A stretch of DNA of 64,000 nt from DASXUG01 sp964620425. Its GTDB lineage: Bacteria; Pseudomonadota; Gammaproteobacteria; Burkholderiales; Methylophilaceae. The notes under the pieces were generated by a model. That model was given only the letters and a program-made list of their open reading frames with translations, had not been told where the DNA came from and did no database searches. The stretch is from NCBI GenBank assembly GCA_964620425.1, contig CAZUGV010000002.1, positions 248,001-312,000 on the forward strand. Direction: 5' to 3'. Shown here piece after piece: positions 16,407 through 24,890 of the stretch. Each line of letters starts with the position of its first letter. The stretch's first letter is position 1. The translations under genes and the position numbers were made by a program.

Positions 16407-19007
16407 TTAAACGGAAGCCACTTTTTTAATAGTGGCTTTTTTTGCCGCTGGTTTTTCAGTCTTTGTTGTCGTTTTAGTTGTAGCGGTTTTTGCTTTTGTG
16501 GCTTTAGTTGCTGTGCTACTTGTTTTGACGGCAACTTTTTTAGCAGGCGCTTTCTTTGCAGGTGCATCTTTCGCAATTTTTGCAGCGAGCAATTCAAGCG
16601 CCTCTTCCATGGTCAAACTTTCTGGCTCTTGGCTTTTGGCGATAGTGGCGCGTACTTTGCCATGTTGCACATAAGGACCAAATTTTCCAGAGTAAATCGC
16701 AATATCGCCATCTTCAGTCGGGTGCTTACCTAGTTCTCTGATTGGGGCGGGGCCAGTATTGGCTTGTGCTAGAAGCGCGACAGCGCGTTCTAAGTCAATC
16801 TCAAAAACACTATCGGTGCGCGGGATAGATTTGAATTTCGCATCGTGATTCACATAAGGCCCAAAGCGACCAATATTCGCAATCACTTTTTTGTTGGTTT
16901 CAGGGTGCAAGCCGAGGTCCCGTGGAAGCGCAATGAGTTTGTTTGCTACCTCTAAGTTAACATCCGCCAGCGCAATGTCTTTGGGGATGCTCACGCGCTT
17001 AGGTTTCTTCTTGGCATCCTCTTCAGGCAACCCAATTTGCAAATAAGGGCCATATGGGCCCACTAATAATAAAATATCTTTACCAGTGGATTCATCTACA
17101 CCAATTTTGGTTGGCTCTGCGCCAATTGCGGCATCACCATTGAGACTGCGTTTGTAGTCACACTTCGGCGTATCGTTGTAGCCAGTACAGCCGATAAAGC
17201 TACCGTAACGGCTAAGTTGTTTAGACAATGGTTTGCCACATTTTGGGCAGGCTTCGTCAATCAGCTCTGTGCCTGGGCGTTCCACATCCTTTTTGTCATC
17301 AATTTGTTGGTTAAAGCCAACCCAAAAATCATTGAGAACAGGAATCCACTCGCGTGCGCCATCGGCAATGTCATCCAACTCATTTTCCAAGTTAGCAGTA
17401 AAGCCATAATCAACATACTTGGTAAAATGCTCAGTCAAAAATTTATTCACTACGCGCCCAACATCGGTAGGTGTAAAGCGCTTCTTGTCGAGCAATACAT
17501 ACTCTCTATCTTGCAAGGTAGAGATAATGCTGGCGTAAGTGGATGGACGACCAATGCCGTACTCTTCAAGCACTTTGACCAAGCTGGCTTCTGAGTAGCG
17601 AGGTGGTGGTTCGGTAAAGTGCTGGTCACCGAATATCTTGGTAACATCTAGCACCTCGCCAGTTTCTAATACTGGCAGTTTGCTTTCGCCTTCCTCTTCG
17701 GCATCATCTATACTTTCCATATAGACCGCGATAAAGCCAGGGAAAACCATGGTTTGCCCAGTTGCGCGAAATAAATTGGCTTCTGAACCAATCGCTAAAT
17801 CTACACTCACGGCATCAAACTTGGCTTGCGTCATTTGGCAGGCGACAGTCCGCTTCCAAATCATTTCGTAAAGGTTGAATTGCTCTGGCGTTAAGTAGGC
17901 TTCTAAGCTAGCAGGCGTGCGACTAATGTCAGTTGGGCGTATCGCCTCGTGCGCTTCTTGTGCATTCTTGGCTTTGGTTTTGTACGCAATCGGCATTTTG
18001 GGCAGATAATCTGCACTGAAATGACCTTTGATGTAGTCACGGATTTGCGTTACAGCTTCTGCCGCCAAGCTAAAGGAGTCGGTACGCATGTAAGTGATTA
18101 AACCGACCGCGCCACCACCAATATCTACGCCCTCATACAACTGTTGCGCAACGCGCATTGCGCGGCTAGTGGTAAAGCCCAGCTTACGTACCGCCTCTTG
18201 CTGCAAGGTGGAAGTTGTAAATGGCGCGGCTGGGCTACGGCTTTTTTGTTTTTTCTCAACGCGGCTAACGGTGGCTTTGCCAGCACTGGCAATCAGCAAC
18301 TTGCCAACAATATTTTCTTGTTGCTCTTGTGACGTAATGGTGAACTGCTCAACCTTTTCACTGTTGAGTTGCACCAAACGCGCATCAAACGCGTGTTGAT
18401 GTTTGCGGCTTTCGAGGTGAATAGTCCAATACTCTTGGCTTTTGAAAGCCTCGATTTCGAGCTCTCGCTCAACAATCAAACGTAGTGCAGGGCTTTGCAC
18501 ACGGCCTGCGGATAGCCCGCGACGGATTTTTTTCCAAAGTAGAGGCGATAAATTAAAGCCAACTAAATAATCTAAAGCACGACGCGCTTGTTGTGCATTC
18601 ACCAACGGCATCGCAATGTCACGCGGCTCATCAATCGCGTGTTGAACCGCGCTTTTGGTAATCTCATGAAACACGACACGCTTTAAAATTTTATTTTTGA
18701 GTAGCTTTTTGTCTTTAAGAATCTCGGCAATGTGCCAAGAAATGGCCTCCCCTTCGCGGTCCGGGTCGGTTGCGAGGTAGATGGCATCAGCCACTTTTAC
18801 TGCTTTTGCAATCGCATCCACATGCTTTGAGTTGCGGTCGATAATCTCATACTTCATCGCAAAATCATGCGCTGTATCAACTGCGCCTGTTTTGGGGATT
18901 AAATCACGCACATGGCCGTACGAAGCCAGCACTTCAAAATCCTTACCAAGGTATTTTTTGAGTGTTTTGGCTTTTGAAGGCGATTCTACGATTAGCAGTT
19001 TAGACAT
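16407..19007 (-). CDS. topA: DNA topoisomerase I
   Basis: 866 residues, a type IA topoisomerase that relaxes negative supercoils. The Toprim domain begins at the N-terminus (LLIVESPSKAKTL), with DPDREGEAISWH as the metal-binding motif. The active-site tyrosine is in LITYMRTDSFSL. A C-terminal zinc-ribbon module (CPKCGKPLSKQ...FIGCTGY) is followed by GRFGPYV/GKFGPYVQHGK-type repeats. The last 60 residues are almost only Lys, Ala and Thr, a basic tail often seen in betaproteobacterial TopA. The gene is single and monocistronic in view, facing pbpG across a terminator. Confidence 0.97.
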   Translation of the reverse strand: MSKLLIVESPSKAKTLKKYLGKDFEVLASYGHVRDLIPKTGAVDTAHDFAMKYEIIDRNSKHVDAIAKAVKVADAIYLATDPDREGEAISWHIAEILKDKKLLKNKILKRVVFHEITKSAVQHAIDEPRDIAMPLVNAQQARRALDYLVGFNLSPLLWKKIRRGLSAGRVQSPALRLIVERELEIEAFKSQEYWTIHLESRKHQHAFDARLVQLNSEKVEQFTITSQEQQENIVGKLLIASAGKATVSRVEKKQKSRSPAAPFTTSTLQQEAVRKLGFTTSRAMRVAQQLYEGVDIGGGAVGLITYMRTDSFSLAAEAVTQIRDYIKGHFSADYLPKMPIAYKTKAKNAQEAHEAIRPTDISRTPASLEAYLTPEQFNLYEMIWKRTVACQMTQAKFDAVSVDLAIGSEANLFRATGQTMVFPGFIAVYMESIDDAEEEGESKLPVLETGEVLDVTKIFGDQHFTEPPPRYSEASLVKVLEEYGIGRPSTYASIISTLQDREYVLLDKKRFTPTDVGRVVNKFLTEHFTKYVDYGFTANLENELDDIADGAREWIPVLNDFWVGFNQQIDDKKDVERPGTELIDEACPKCGKPLSKQLSRYGSFIGCTGYNDTPKCDYKRSLNGDAAIGAEPTKIGVDESTGKDILLLVGPYGPYLQIGLPEEDAKKKPKRVSIPKDIALADVNLEVANKLIALPRDLGLHPETNKKVIANIGRFGPYVNHDAKFKSIPRTDSVFEIDLERAVALLAQANTGPAPIRELGKHPTEDGDIAIYSGKFGPYVQHGKVRATIAKSQEPESLTMEEALELLAAKIAKDAPAKKAPAKKVAVKTSSTATKATKAKTATTKTTTKTEKPAAKKATIKKVASV

Positions 19008-19125
19008 AAAGACTTTTTAATTTATATGCTTTGATTGAGTGTAACGCGTTTGGGTGATGATAAGAGTAAATTTTGCGAGATACAAGAAAAGTCGCACAAC
19101 ATACACATTAAAGCACAAATAATCG

Positions 19126-20043
19126 TCAGCTATGCGCCATATTTCGCACAAAGTTAATCTTAGTACCTTCTGCACTGGAGATACTTAGGGCCTCATCCGC
19201 TTTTTCTGCGATGTCACCAAACAATGGATCTTCGGCATCCATTGGCGAAGTAGTTAAGTTTCTAAAATCAAACAAATTGGTATCTGCCAAGTGCGAAGGC
19301 TCAACGTTGGTAATCGCACGGAAAATATTGTTGATGCGTCCAGGTTGTTCAAGCTCCCACGCATTTAGCATATCTTTTACTTTTTGGCGCTGTAAATTCT
19401 CTTGTGAACCACATAAATCACAAGGAATAATCGGAAAACCCATGCCACGTGCATAACTCGCAATGTCTTTTTCCGCACAATAAGCTAAAGGACGAATCAC
19501 CATAAACTCACCTTTATTGGTGTTAAGTTTGGGCGGCATCGCCTTCAGTTTTGAACCAAAAAACATATTCAGAAACAGCGTTTGCACAATATCATCACGG
19601 TGGTGACCCAACGCAATTTTATTCGCCCCAAGCTCATGTGCCACCTTGTAAATAATGCCGCGACGCAAGCGCGAGCAAAGTGAACAAGTGGTTTTACCTT
19701 CGGGCACTTTCTCCTTCACAATTGAATAAGTATCTGCCTCAACAATGCGGAAATCGACACCCAACTGTTCTAAATAACTCGGCAACACGTGTTCAGGGAA
19801 ATTCGGTTGCTTTTGGTCAAGATTCATCGCAATCAGCTTGAAGTTGACAGGTGCACGTTCTTGCAGTGCCAGCAACATCATCAGCATGGTATAGCTATCT
19901 TTGCCGCCGCTCATGCACACTAAAATGGTGTCGCCTTCCTCCACCATATTGTAGTCACCAATCGCTTTACCAGTCGCACTGATTAAACTGTTACGCAGCT
20001 TGAGGAAATTTTGGCTTACGCCTTCAGGGTAATGTATTGTCAT
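19126..20043 (-). CDS. ttcA: tRNA 2-thiocytidine biosynthesis protein TtcA
   Basis: 305 residues. The N-terminal PP-loop ATP motif is MSGGKDSYTML near residue 45. A CSLCSRLRRG motif (CxxC) and a later Cys (CDLCGSQ) supply the cysteines that bind the Fe-S cluster in TtcA. ALGHHRDD and FGSKLKAMPPKL are further family segments. The enzyme adds sulfur to cytidine 32 of certain tRNAs. The ATG at 20043 agrees with the usual N-terminus; the gene appears monocistronic. Confidence 0.95.
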   Translation of the reverse strand: MTIHYPEGVSQNFLKLRNSLISATGKAIGDYNMVEEGDTILVCMSGGKDSYTMLMMLLALQERAPVNFKLIAMNLDQKQPNFPEHVLPSYLEQLGVDFRIVEADTYSIVKEKVPEGKTTCSLCSRLRRGIIYKVAHELGANKIALGHHRDDIVQTLFLNMFFGSKLKAMPPKLNTNKGEFMVIRPLAYCAEKDIASYARGMGFPIIPCDLCGSQENLQRQKVKDMLNAWELEQPGRINNIFRAITNVEPSHLADTNLFDFRNLTTSPMDAEDPLFGDIAEKADEALSISSAEGTKINFVRNMAHS

Positions 20044-20098
20044 GGGCGGTATTATAAAGAAAATGCAGTCTTATTAAACGAACAATTGATTAATAAGA

Positions 20099-20446
20099 TT
20101 AAACTTGGTTATTGTGTTCTGAATCATATGCCAATAGTTCAGCGTTAGAATCGCATTTTTGGTCAGCAGCTATCCAGCGTTTGAACAGTTTTGATGCAAG
20201 TGCATTTGCAAAAGTGGGGATTATTTTAACGTGTTCCGATGGCGCGACTACCATGCCACAGAGGTAACGCTGTTTCATATCATTCCAAGTCAAGGCGCGG
20301 CAAGTTTGTTTGTGTGGCCATATTAGTGCGAGGCTGACTGGGCATGGCTCTATGGCGCAGCATACGCCACAGCCATTACATGCTTCGCCTGCGAGTGGCT
20401 TTTCTGGCGCAAGTGCATGAATGGCGATAGTCTGATACTTGGTCAT
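20099..20446 (-). CDS. YkgJ-type cysteine cluster protein
   Basis: 115 residues with the pattern CNGCGVCCAIEPCPV near residues 23-37 and further cysteines at about residues 50 and 63 (QTCRAL, YLCGMVV). This resembles the YkgJ family of probable Zn- or Fe-S-binding proteins. There is no membrane helix. It sits 25 bp downstream of the SDR gene on the same strand, so the two are probably co-transcribed. The function is unknown. Confidence 0.7.
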   Translation of the reverse strand: MTKYQTIAIHALAPEKPLAGEACNGCGVCCAIEPCPVSLALIWPHKQTCRALTWNDMKQRYLCGMVVAPSEHVKIIPTFANALASKLFKRWIAADQKCDSNAELLAYDSEHNNQV

Positions 20447-20471
20447 GGAAGTATGCTTAATTGTTATTGTG

Positions 20472-21212
20472 CTAGAGATTTAGTGAGCGCCCACCATCTA
20501 CCGCAATCACTAATCCGGTGATAAATGGTGCATCTTGAATTAAAAATTTTACAGCTTTTGCGACATCATCTGGCTCGCCTATTCGTTTGAGTAGCGTTTG
20601 TGTGATAACGCGTTGGCGATAAACTTCGTCAAATTGTGGATTGTCTTCTGGCCACATGACAGGGCCTGGGGCAACAGCGTTAACGCGCACTTCTGGCGAC
20701 AGTTCGTGTGCGAGTGATTTGGTTAGTGTGACTAAGCCAGCTTTGGCAACGCTGTATACGATATAGCCTTTTTTCGGGCGTTCCACATGCATGTCGGTAA
20801 TATTGATAATGCAGCCGAGTTGTTTGCGTAGCTCTGGCGCAGCCGCTTGTGATAAAAATAGGGGAGCTTTGAGGTTTGAGCCAACTAAGTCTTCCCATTG
20901 CTCATCGTCAATTTCGCCAATTTCTGTGGCGTAGTAACTGGAGGCATTGTTGATTAAGACATCAAGTTTGCCAAAGTGTTTGATGGTTTCTTGTACTATG
21001 CTGGGCAACACGGCTAAGTTGAGCAAATCACCTTGAATGATGGCGGCTGAGTTGGGGCGCTTAAGGTTTAGCTCTGCTTGCAAAGCGCGAGCTTCGGAGG
21101 TGGAGCTGCGGTAATGAATCATCAATTGTGCGCCATTTGCATGGAGTAATCTGCAAATAGCCGCGCCCACGCGTTTTGCGCCACCAGTAATTAAAATTAC
21201 TTTGCCTTTCAT
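20472..21212 (-). CDS. Short-chain dehydrogenase/reductase, pteridine reductase-like (FolM type)
   Basis: 246 residues from the ATG at 21212 (MKGKVILITGGAKRVG). The Rossmann motif TGGAKRVGAAI, NNASSYYAT (NNAG variant), the active-site YSVAK (YxxxK) and a C-terminal DGGRSLNL are seen. The TGGAKRxG form with a basic residue after Ala and the IHYRSS segment are typical of NADPH-dependent pteridine reductases such as FolM, which reduces dihydromonapterin. In a methylotroph a pterin role is attractive but not shown. The open frame extends 35 residues further upstream; I reject this because the Rossmann fold starts at 21212 and the upstream part lacks similarity. Confidence 0.82.
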   Translation of the reverse strand: MKGKVILITGGAKRVGAAICRLLHANGAQLMIHYRSSTSEARALQAELNLKRPNSAAIIQGDLLNLAVLPSIVQETIKHFGKLDVLINNASSYYATEIGEIDDEQWEDLVGSNLKAPLFLSQAAAPELRKQLGCIINITDMHVERPKKGYIVYSVAKAGLVTLTKSLAHELSPEVRVNAVAPGPVMWPEDNPQFDEVYRQRVITQTLLKRIGEPDDVAKAVKFLIQDAPFITGLVIAVDGGRSLNL

Positions 21213-21277
21213 GGTTGATGTCAAAACTTTTTCCTCGTTGTGTGGGTTTTCATTCGGGTAAAGCATGCGTTGACTAT

Positions 21278-21283
21278 TATAAT
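21278..21283 (+). promoter_or_regulatory. -10 element of the MidA-like gene
   Basis: A perfect TATAAT lies in the divergent region before the methyltransferase gene. Transcription would begin near 21290, which makes the ATG at 21317 a better start than the ATGs at 21215, 21218 or 21293. No clear -35 is seen. Confidence 0.45.
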
Positions 21284-21316
21284 CTATCCTATATGACAAT
21301 TTTATCAAATACAGCA

Positions 21317-22546
21317 ATGTCCAATCCGAATTTCAGACCGATTAAAGCAAGCTTGCCTGAACCAAGCATCGATGCACAAAGCCATTCACAACAATTGTTG
21401 AAAGAAATTTCACAAAATATTGCGGATTCAAACGGCTGGATTGATTTTGCTACGTTTATGAATCTTGCTTTGTATGCATCTAACTTAGGGTATTACAGCG
21501 GTGGTTTGCAAAAGTTTGGGCAATCTGGTGATTTTGTCACTGCGCCTGAGTTGGGTGTTGCGTATCTGAGTGATAAAAACCCGAGTGGTTCATGCATTCC
21601 ATCACTATTTGCACAAACGTTGGCAAATCAAGTGGCGCAGGTGTTGCAAGAAACGAATGGCAATGTGTTGGAGTTGGGTGCTGGCACGGGTCGGTTGGCG
21701 TTGGATTTGTTGCTGATGTTACAGAAAATGGGGCAGTTGCCATCACGTTATTTTATTTTAGAAGTTAGTGCACACTTGCGTATGGTTCAGCGAGAAACAT
21801 TGCAACAGCACTTGTCAGATGATGTTTTCTCTAGCGTGGTTTGGTTAGATGAGTTACCAGAATTATTTGATGGCTTGATTTTGGGAAATGAAGTGCTGGA
21901 TGCTTTACCAGTACATATCGTTAAAAATACCGACCATGGCGTTGTTGAGGTTGGGGTTTCGCAAAGTGAATCTGGGTGTTTGATTTGGAAGGAGCGTGCG
22001 CTCACTGATGGCGCTGTGTATACGCAGGCATGTGAGCTCAGCTTGCCGATAGGATACATGTCCGAGATTTGCCCGTTAGCGACTGGCTTGGTGGCAAGCC
22101 TTGCAAATATAATGCAGCAAGGTGTGATATTGCTGATTGATTATGGCTTTACACGCCAAGAGTATTATCATCCACATCGAAGTGAGGGTACCTTGATGTG
22201 CCATTATCGTCATTATGCGCATAGTGATCCATTGGTGTATGTGGGTTTGCAGGATATTACTGCACATGTGGATTTTACAGGTGTGGCGCTGGCTGCTGTG
22301 GAAAATGGTTTAGATTGTAAAGGCTTTGTCAGTCAAGCACAGTTCTTGATTAACTGCGGCATTACGAACTGTCTTGCCCAGATTTCGCCTCATGATATGG
22401 CGGTTTACGCACCGTTAGCGTCTCAAGCTCAGAAGTTACTTTCTCCAGCTGAAATGGGAGAGTTGTTTAAAGTGATTGCATTATCTAAACAATTTACATC
22501 GCCATTGTTAGGCTTTCAGCAAGGCGATAAACGGCATACGCTATAA
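21317..22546 (+). CDS. MidA/NDUFAF7-like SAM-dependent methyltransferase (COG1565)
   Basis: About 409 residues. The SAM-binding motif VLELGAGTGRLALDLL, the LGNEVLDALPVH segment and LLIDYGFTRQEYYHPHRSEGT are hallmarks of the COG1565/DUF185 family, whose mitochondrial member methylates an arginine of a complex I subunit. The bacterial role is unproven but may also concern respiratory complex I. The start is uncertain among 21293 and 21317; I chose 21317 because of the -10 element just upstream. It is divergent from the pteridine-reductase-like gene, a common betaproteobacterial neighbourhood. Confidence 0.85.
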   Translation: MSNPNFRPIKASLPEPSIDAQSHSQQLLKEISQNIADSNGWIDFATFMNLALYASNLGYYSGGLQKFGQSGDFVTAPELGVAYLSDKNPSGSCIPSLFAQTLANQVAQVLQETNGNVLELGAGTGRLALDLLLMLQKMGQLPSRYFILEVSAHLRMVQRETLQQHLSDDVFSSVVWLDELPELFDGLILGNEVLDALPVHIVKNTDHGVVEVGVSQSESGCLIWKERALTDGAVYTQACELSLPIGYMSEICPLATGLVASLANIMQQGVILLIDYGFTRQEYYHPHRSEGTLMCHYRHYAHSDPLVYVGLQDITAHVDFTGVALAAVENGLDCKGFVSQAQFLINCGITNCLAQISPHDMAVYAPLASQAQKLLSPAEMGELFKVIALSKQFTSPLLGFQQGDKRHTL

Positions 22547-22583
22547 TGTCGCTTTTAATGATGACTGAAGATTGCTATCAATA

Positions 22584-23300
22584 ATGCAAGAAAAAGAATT
22601 AGAACATACTGATCATCCGATCGAAGATTTGAAAAAGCGACCTATCCGCAGCTTTGTGCTACGCCAAGGCCGTTTGACGGCTGGTCAGCAACGTGCGCTT
22701 GATACGTTGATGCCAGAATTTGGTGTGCCATATTGCACAGAAGCCATCGATTTAAACTTAACCTTTAAGCGCGAAAGTAGTTTGAAAGTGTTAGAAATTG
22801 GCTTTGGTATGGGCGAAACCACCGCCAAAATTGCACAAACAATGCCCGAGCGAGATTTTTTGGGCGTGGAAGTGCATACCCCAGGGGTTGGCGCATTACT
22901 TAAGCAAATTGGCGAGCTAGGGCTAACGAATGTAAGAGTCATTCAGCATGATGTGGTGGAAGTGCTCAGCCATATGCTGGCAGAACATAGCTTAGATGGT
23001 GTGCATATTTTCTTCCCGGATCCTTGGCATAAAAAACGCCATCATAAACGTCGTTTGATACAAGCAGTGTTTGTAAAACTGCTATGCTCTCGCCTTAAAG
23101 TGGGCGCTTACCTTCACGTAGCAACAGACTGGCAGGAATATGCAGAATGGGTGTTGGAAGTGCTAAAAGCTGAACCAATGCTTAAAAATACAGCAACAGA
23201 CTACGCGCCCAAACCTAGCTATCGACCACTCACCAAGTTTGAAAATCGCGGTATCAACTTAGGTCATGGGGTCTGGGATATTATTTTCACCAGAATTTGA
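22584..23300 (+). CDS. trmB: tRNA (guanine-N7)-methyltransferase TrmB
   Basis: 238 residues from the ATG at 22584 (MQEKELEHTD); a TTG four codons upstream is less likely. The SAM-binding VLEIGFGMGETTAKIA and the family-defining FFPDPWHKKRHHKRRL are both intact, as is the C-terminal TKFENRGINLGHGVWDI. The enzyme makes m7G46 in the tRNA variable loop. The last 42 bp overlap the 3' end of the convergent engB gene. Confidence 0.95.
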   Translation: MQEKELEHTDHPIEDLKKRPIRSFVLRQGRLTAGQQRALDTLMPEFGVPYCTEAIDLNLTFKRESSLKVLEIGFGMGETTAKIAQTMPERDFLGVEVHTPGVGALLKQIGELGLTNVRVIQHDVVEVLSHMLAEHSLDGVHIFFPDPWHKKRHHKRRLIQAVFVKLLCSRLKVGAYLHVATDWQEYAEWVLEVLKAEPMLKNTATDYAPKPSYRPLTKFENRGINLGHGVWDIIFTRI

Positions 23301-23906
23301 GTTGGGTTCAGAGTCTCCATACAACCAAGCGCCAATCACTTTTTCAGCCTCTTCGACACCTTGTTTCTTAAGGCTTGAAAATAGTTGAATGCTGCAGTTG
23401 CCCCAAGTCTCGTTAAGCTCTTTTTTCACAGCGAGCAATGTTTGCATGGCAGCACTGCGAGAAAGCTTATCTGATTTAGTAAGCAAAACATGCACAGGGC
23501 GGCCGCTTGGGCTGAACCAATCTAGCATTTGTCGGTCTAGTGGTGTGAGTGGATGGCGGCAATCCATCACCAGCACTAAAGCATTTAAAGTCGGGCGATT
23601 GCTTAAGTAGTTTGATAGCGTGAGTTGCCAGTGTTGACGCAGACTTTCAGGAACTTTAGCGTAACCATAGCCTGGTAAGTCAACCAAAAAGCGATCTTCG
23701 CCAAGCCGAAAAAAGTTGATAAGCTGAGTGCGACCAGGTTGTTTACTCACAAAAGCCAAGCGATTGTGATTGGCGAGAGTGTTCAATGCGCTAGACTTGC
23801 CAGCGTTGGAGCGACCAGCAAAAGCAATCTCAATGCCTACAGGTGGTGGCAGGTCACGCAAGTAATGCGCGGAGATATAATATTCAGCTTGTTGAAATAA
23901 AGGCAT
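23259..23906 (-). CDS. engB: Ribosome biogenesis GTP-binding protein EngB (YsxC/YihA)
   Basis: 215 residues. GTPase motifs G1 AGRSNAGKSS, G2 region QPGRTQLINFF, G3 DLPGYGYAKV and G4 TKSDKL are all present. EngB is an essential GTPase that assists assembly of the large ribosomal subunit. The ATG at 23906 fits the family N-terminus (PLFQQAEYYISAH). The C-terminal 14 codons lie antisense to the end of trmB; the tail there (SNSGENNIPDPMT) is low-complexity and probably dispensable. Confidence 0.94.
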   Translation of the reverse strand: MPLFQQAEYYISAHYLRDLPPPVGIEIAFAGRSNAGKSSALNTLANHNRLAFVSKQPGRTQLINFFRLGEDRFLVDLPGYGYAKVPESLRQHWQLTLSNYLSNRPTLNALVLVMDCRHPLTPLDRQMLDWFSPSGRPVHVLLTKSDKLSRSAAMQTLLAVKKELNETWGNCSIQLFSSLKKQGVEEAEKVIGAWLYGDSEPNSNSGENNIPDPMT

Positions 23907-24111
23907 AAGATTCGTTGTGATAAAGGGGTAAGTTTGAAGCTATTCGGGTGAAAATGCTATCACGATAACTCAATTTTGGATAAAATGGAGCGATTAATTT
24001 TTAGTAGTTAATTTATTGAACGTGAGTGCTTAATATATTGAAGCTTAAGTTTTTAATAATTTCAAATTTTTTGCCACTTTATTAATTTAATTGTTTTTTA
24101 GGAAACGCGAT

Positions 24112-24723
24112 ATGAACATTCGTCAATTATCCCTAGGGTTAGCCTTGTTGTTAGGTGTTGTTACTCAATCTCAAGCTGCGGGTGATGCAGCTAAAGGCGC
24201 TACTATTGCAAACACAGTTTGTATGGCATGCCATGGCGCAGATGGTAACAGCGTTGTGGGTATGTACCCTAAATTAGCTCAACAGCACCCAGAGTACATA
24301 GCAAAACAATTGGCTAATTTTAAAGCTGGGGAACGCAAAAACGCCATTATGGGCGGTATGGCGGCTGGCTTGTCAACAGAAGACATGGCCAATTTAGGTG
24401 CGTATTTCGGTAGCCAAACATCAAAACCATCTAAAGCAAAAACTAATGGCGTTGGCTCACTTGGCGAGAAAATTTATAAAGCGGGCATCCCAGGTGTTGG
24501 CGTGCCAGCTTGTGCTTCATGTCATGGCCCTAAAGGTGCTGGTATTCCAGTTCAGTTCCCTCGTTTGGCTGGGCAACATTCTGAATACGTGGTAACTCAA
24601 CTCAAAGCCTTCTACTCAGGTGAGCGAGCAAATGATGGTGCTAAAATGATGCGTACTATTGCAGCAAAATTATCAGATGCCGAGATGAGCGCGGTGGCAG
24701 ACTACATTCAGGGTTTGCAATAG
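24112..24723 (+). CDS. Dihaem cytochrome c4
   Basis: 203 residues from the ATG at 24112, which has an AGGAAA ribosome-binding site; the open frame's seven extra upstream residues are not needed. A signal peptide (residues 1-23, ending SQA-A) exports it. Two haem-attachment sites, CMACH near residue 36 and CASCH near 135, and the repeated YPKLAQQHPEYIAKQL / FPRLAGQHSEYVVTQL segments identify cytochrome c4. It is a two-domain electron carrier for terminal oxidases. In a methylotroph it may pass electrons from methanol oxidation, but that is an inference. A strong terminator follows. Confidence 0.94.
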   Translation: MNIRQLSLGLALLLGVVTQSQAAGDAAKGATIANTVCMACHGADGNSVVGMYPKLAQQHPEYIAKQLANFKAGERKNAIMGGMAAGLSTEDMANLGAYFGSQTSKPSKAKTNGVGSLGEKIYKAGIPGVGVPACASCHGPKGAGIPVQFPRLAGQHSEYVVTQLKAFYSGERANDGAKMMRTIAAKLSDAEMSAVADYIQGLQ

Positions 24724-24744
24724 TTTAATAGTAGGTCAATTTGC

Positions 24745-24772
24745 AAGGGTGGCGTTTGCCACCCTTAAATTT
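24745..24772 (+). terminator. Terminator after cytochrome c4
   Basis: A perfect 9-bp stem AAGGGTGGC (24745-24753) / GCCACCCTT (24758-24766) with a 4-nt loop is followed by AAATTTTA. The poly-T tract is short, so termination may be incomplete and leave some read-through to ccsB. Confidence 0.75.
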
Positions 24773-24890
24773 TACTGCTTCGGGTTTCTCCATCTAGGGG
24801 TTTTCGCGTGAGTGATTATTGTTGCTTAACTTGAAAATCATTGATGGCATCAGCCGTAAGCACTAAACATAATTAGCGTCTGGTTAACCG

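Noticed and set aside
16380..16733. Cysteine/phenylalanine-rich open frames antisense to the end of topA
   Set aside because: They are shadows of the Lys/Ala-rich TopA tail; low-complexity composition, no ribosome-binding site and no family features.
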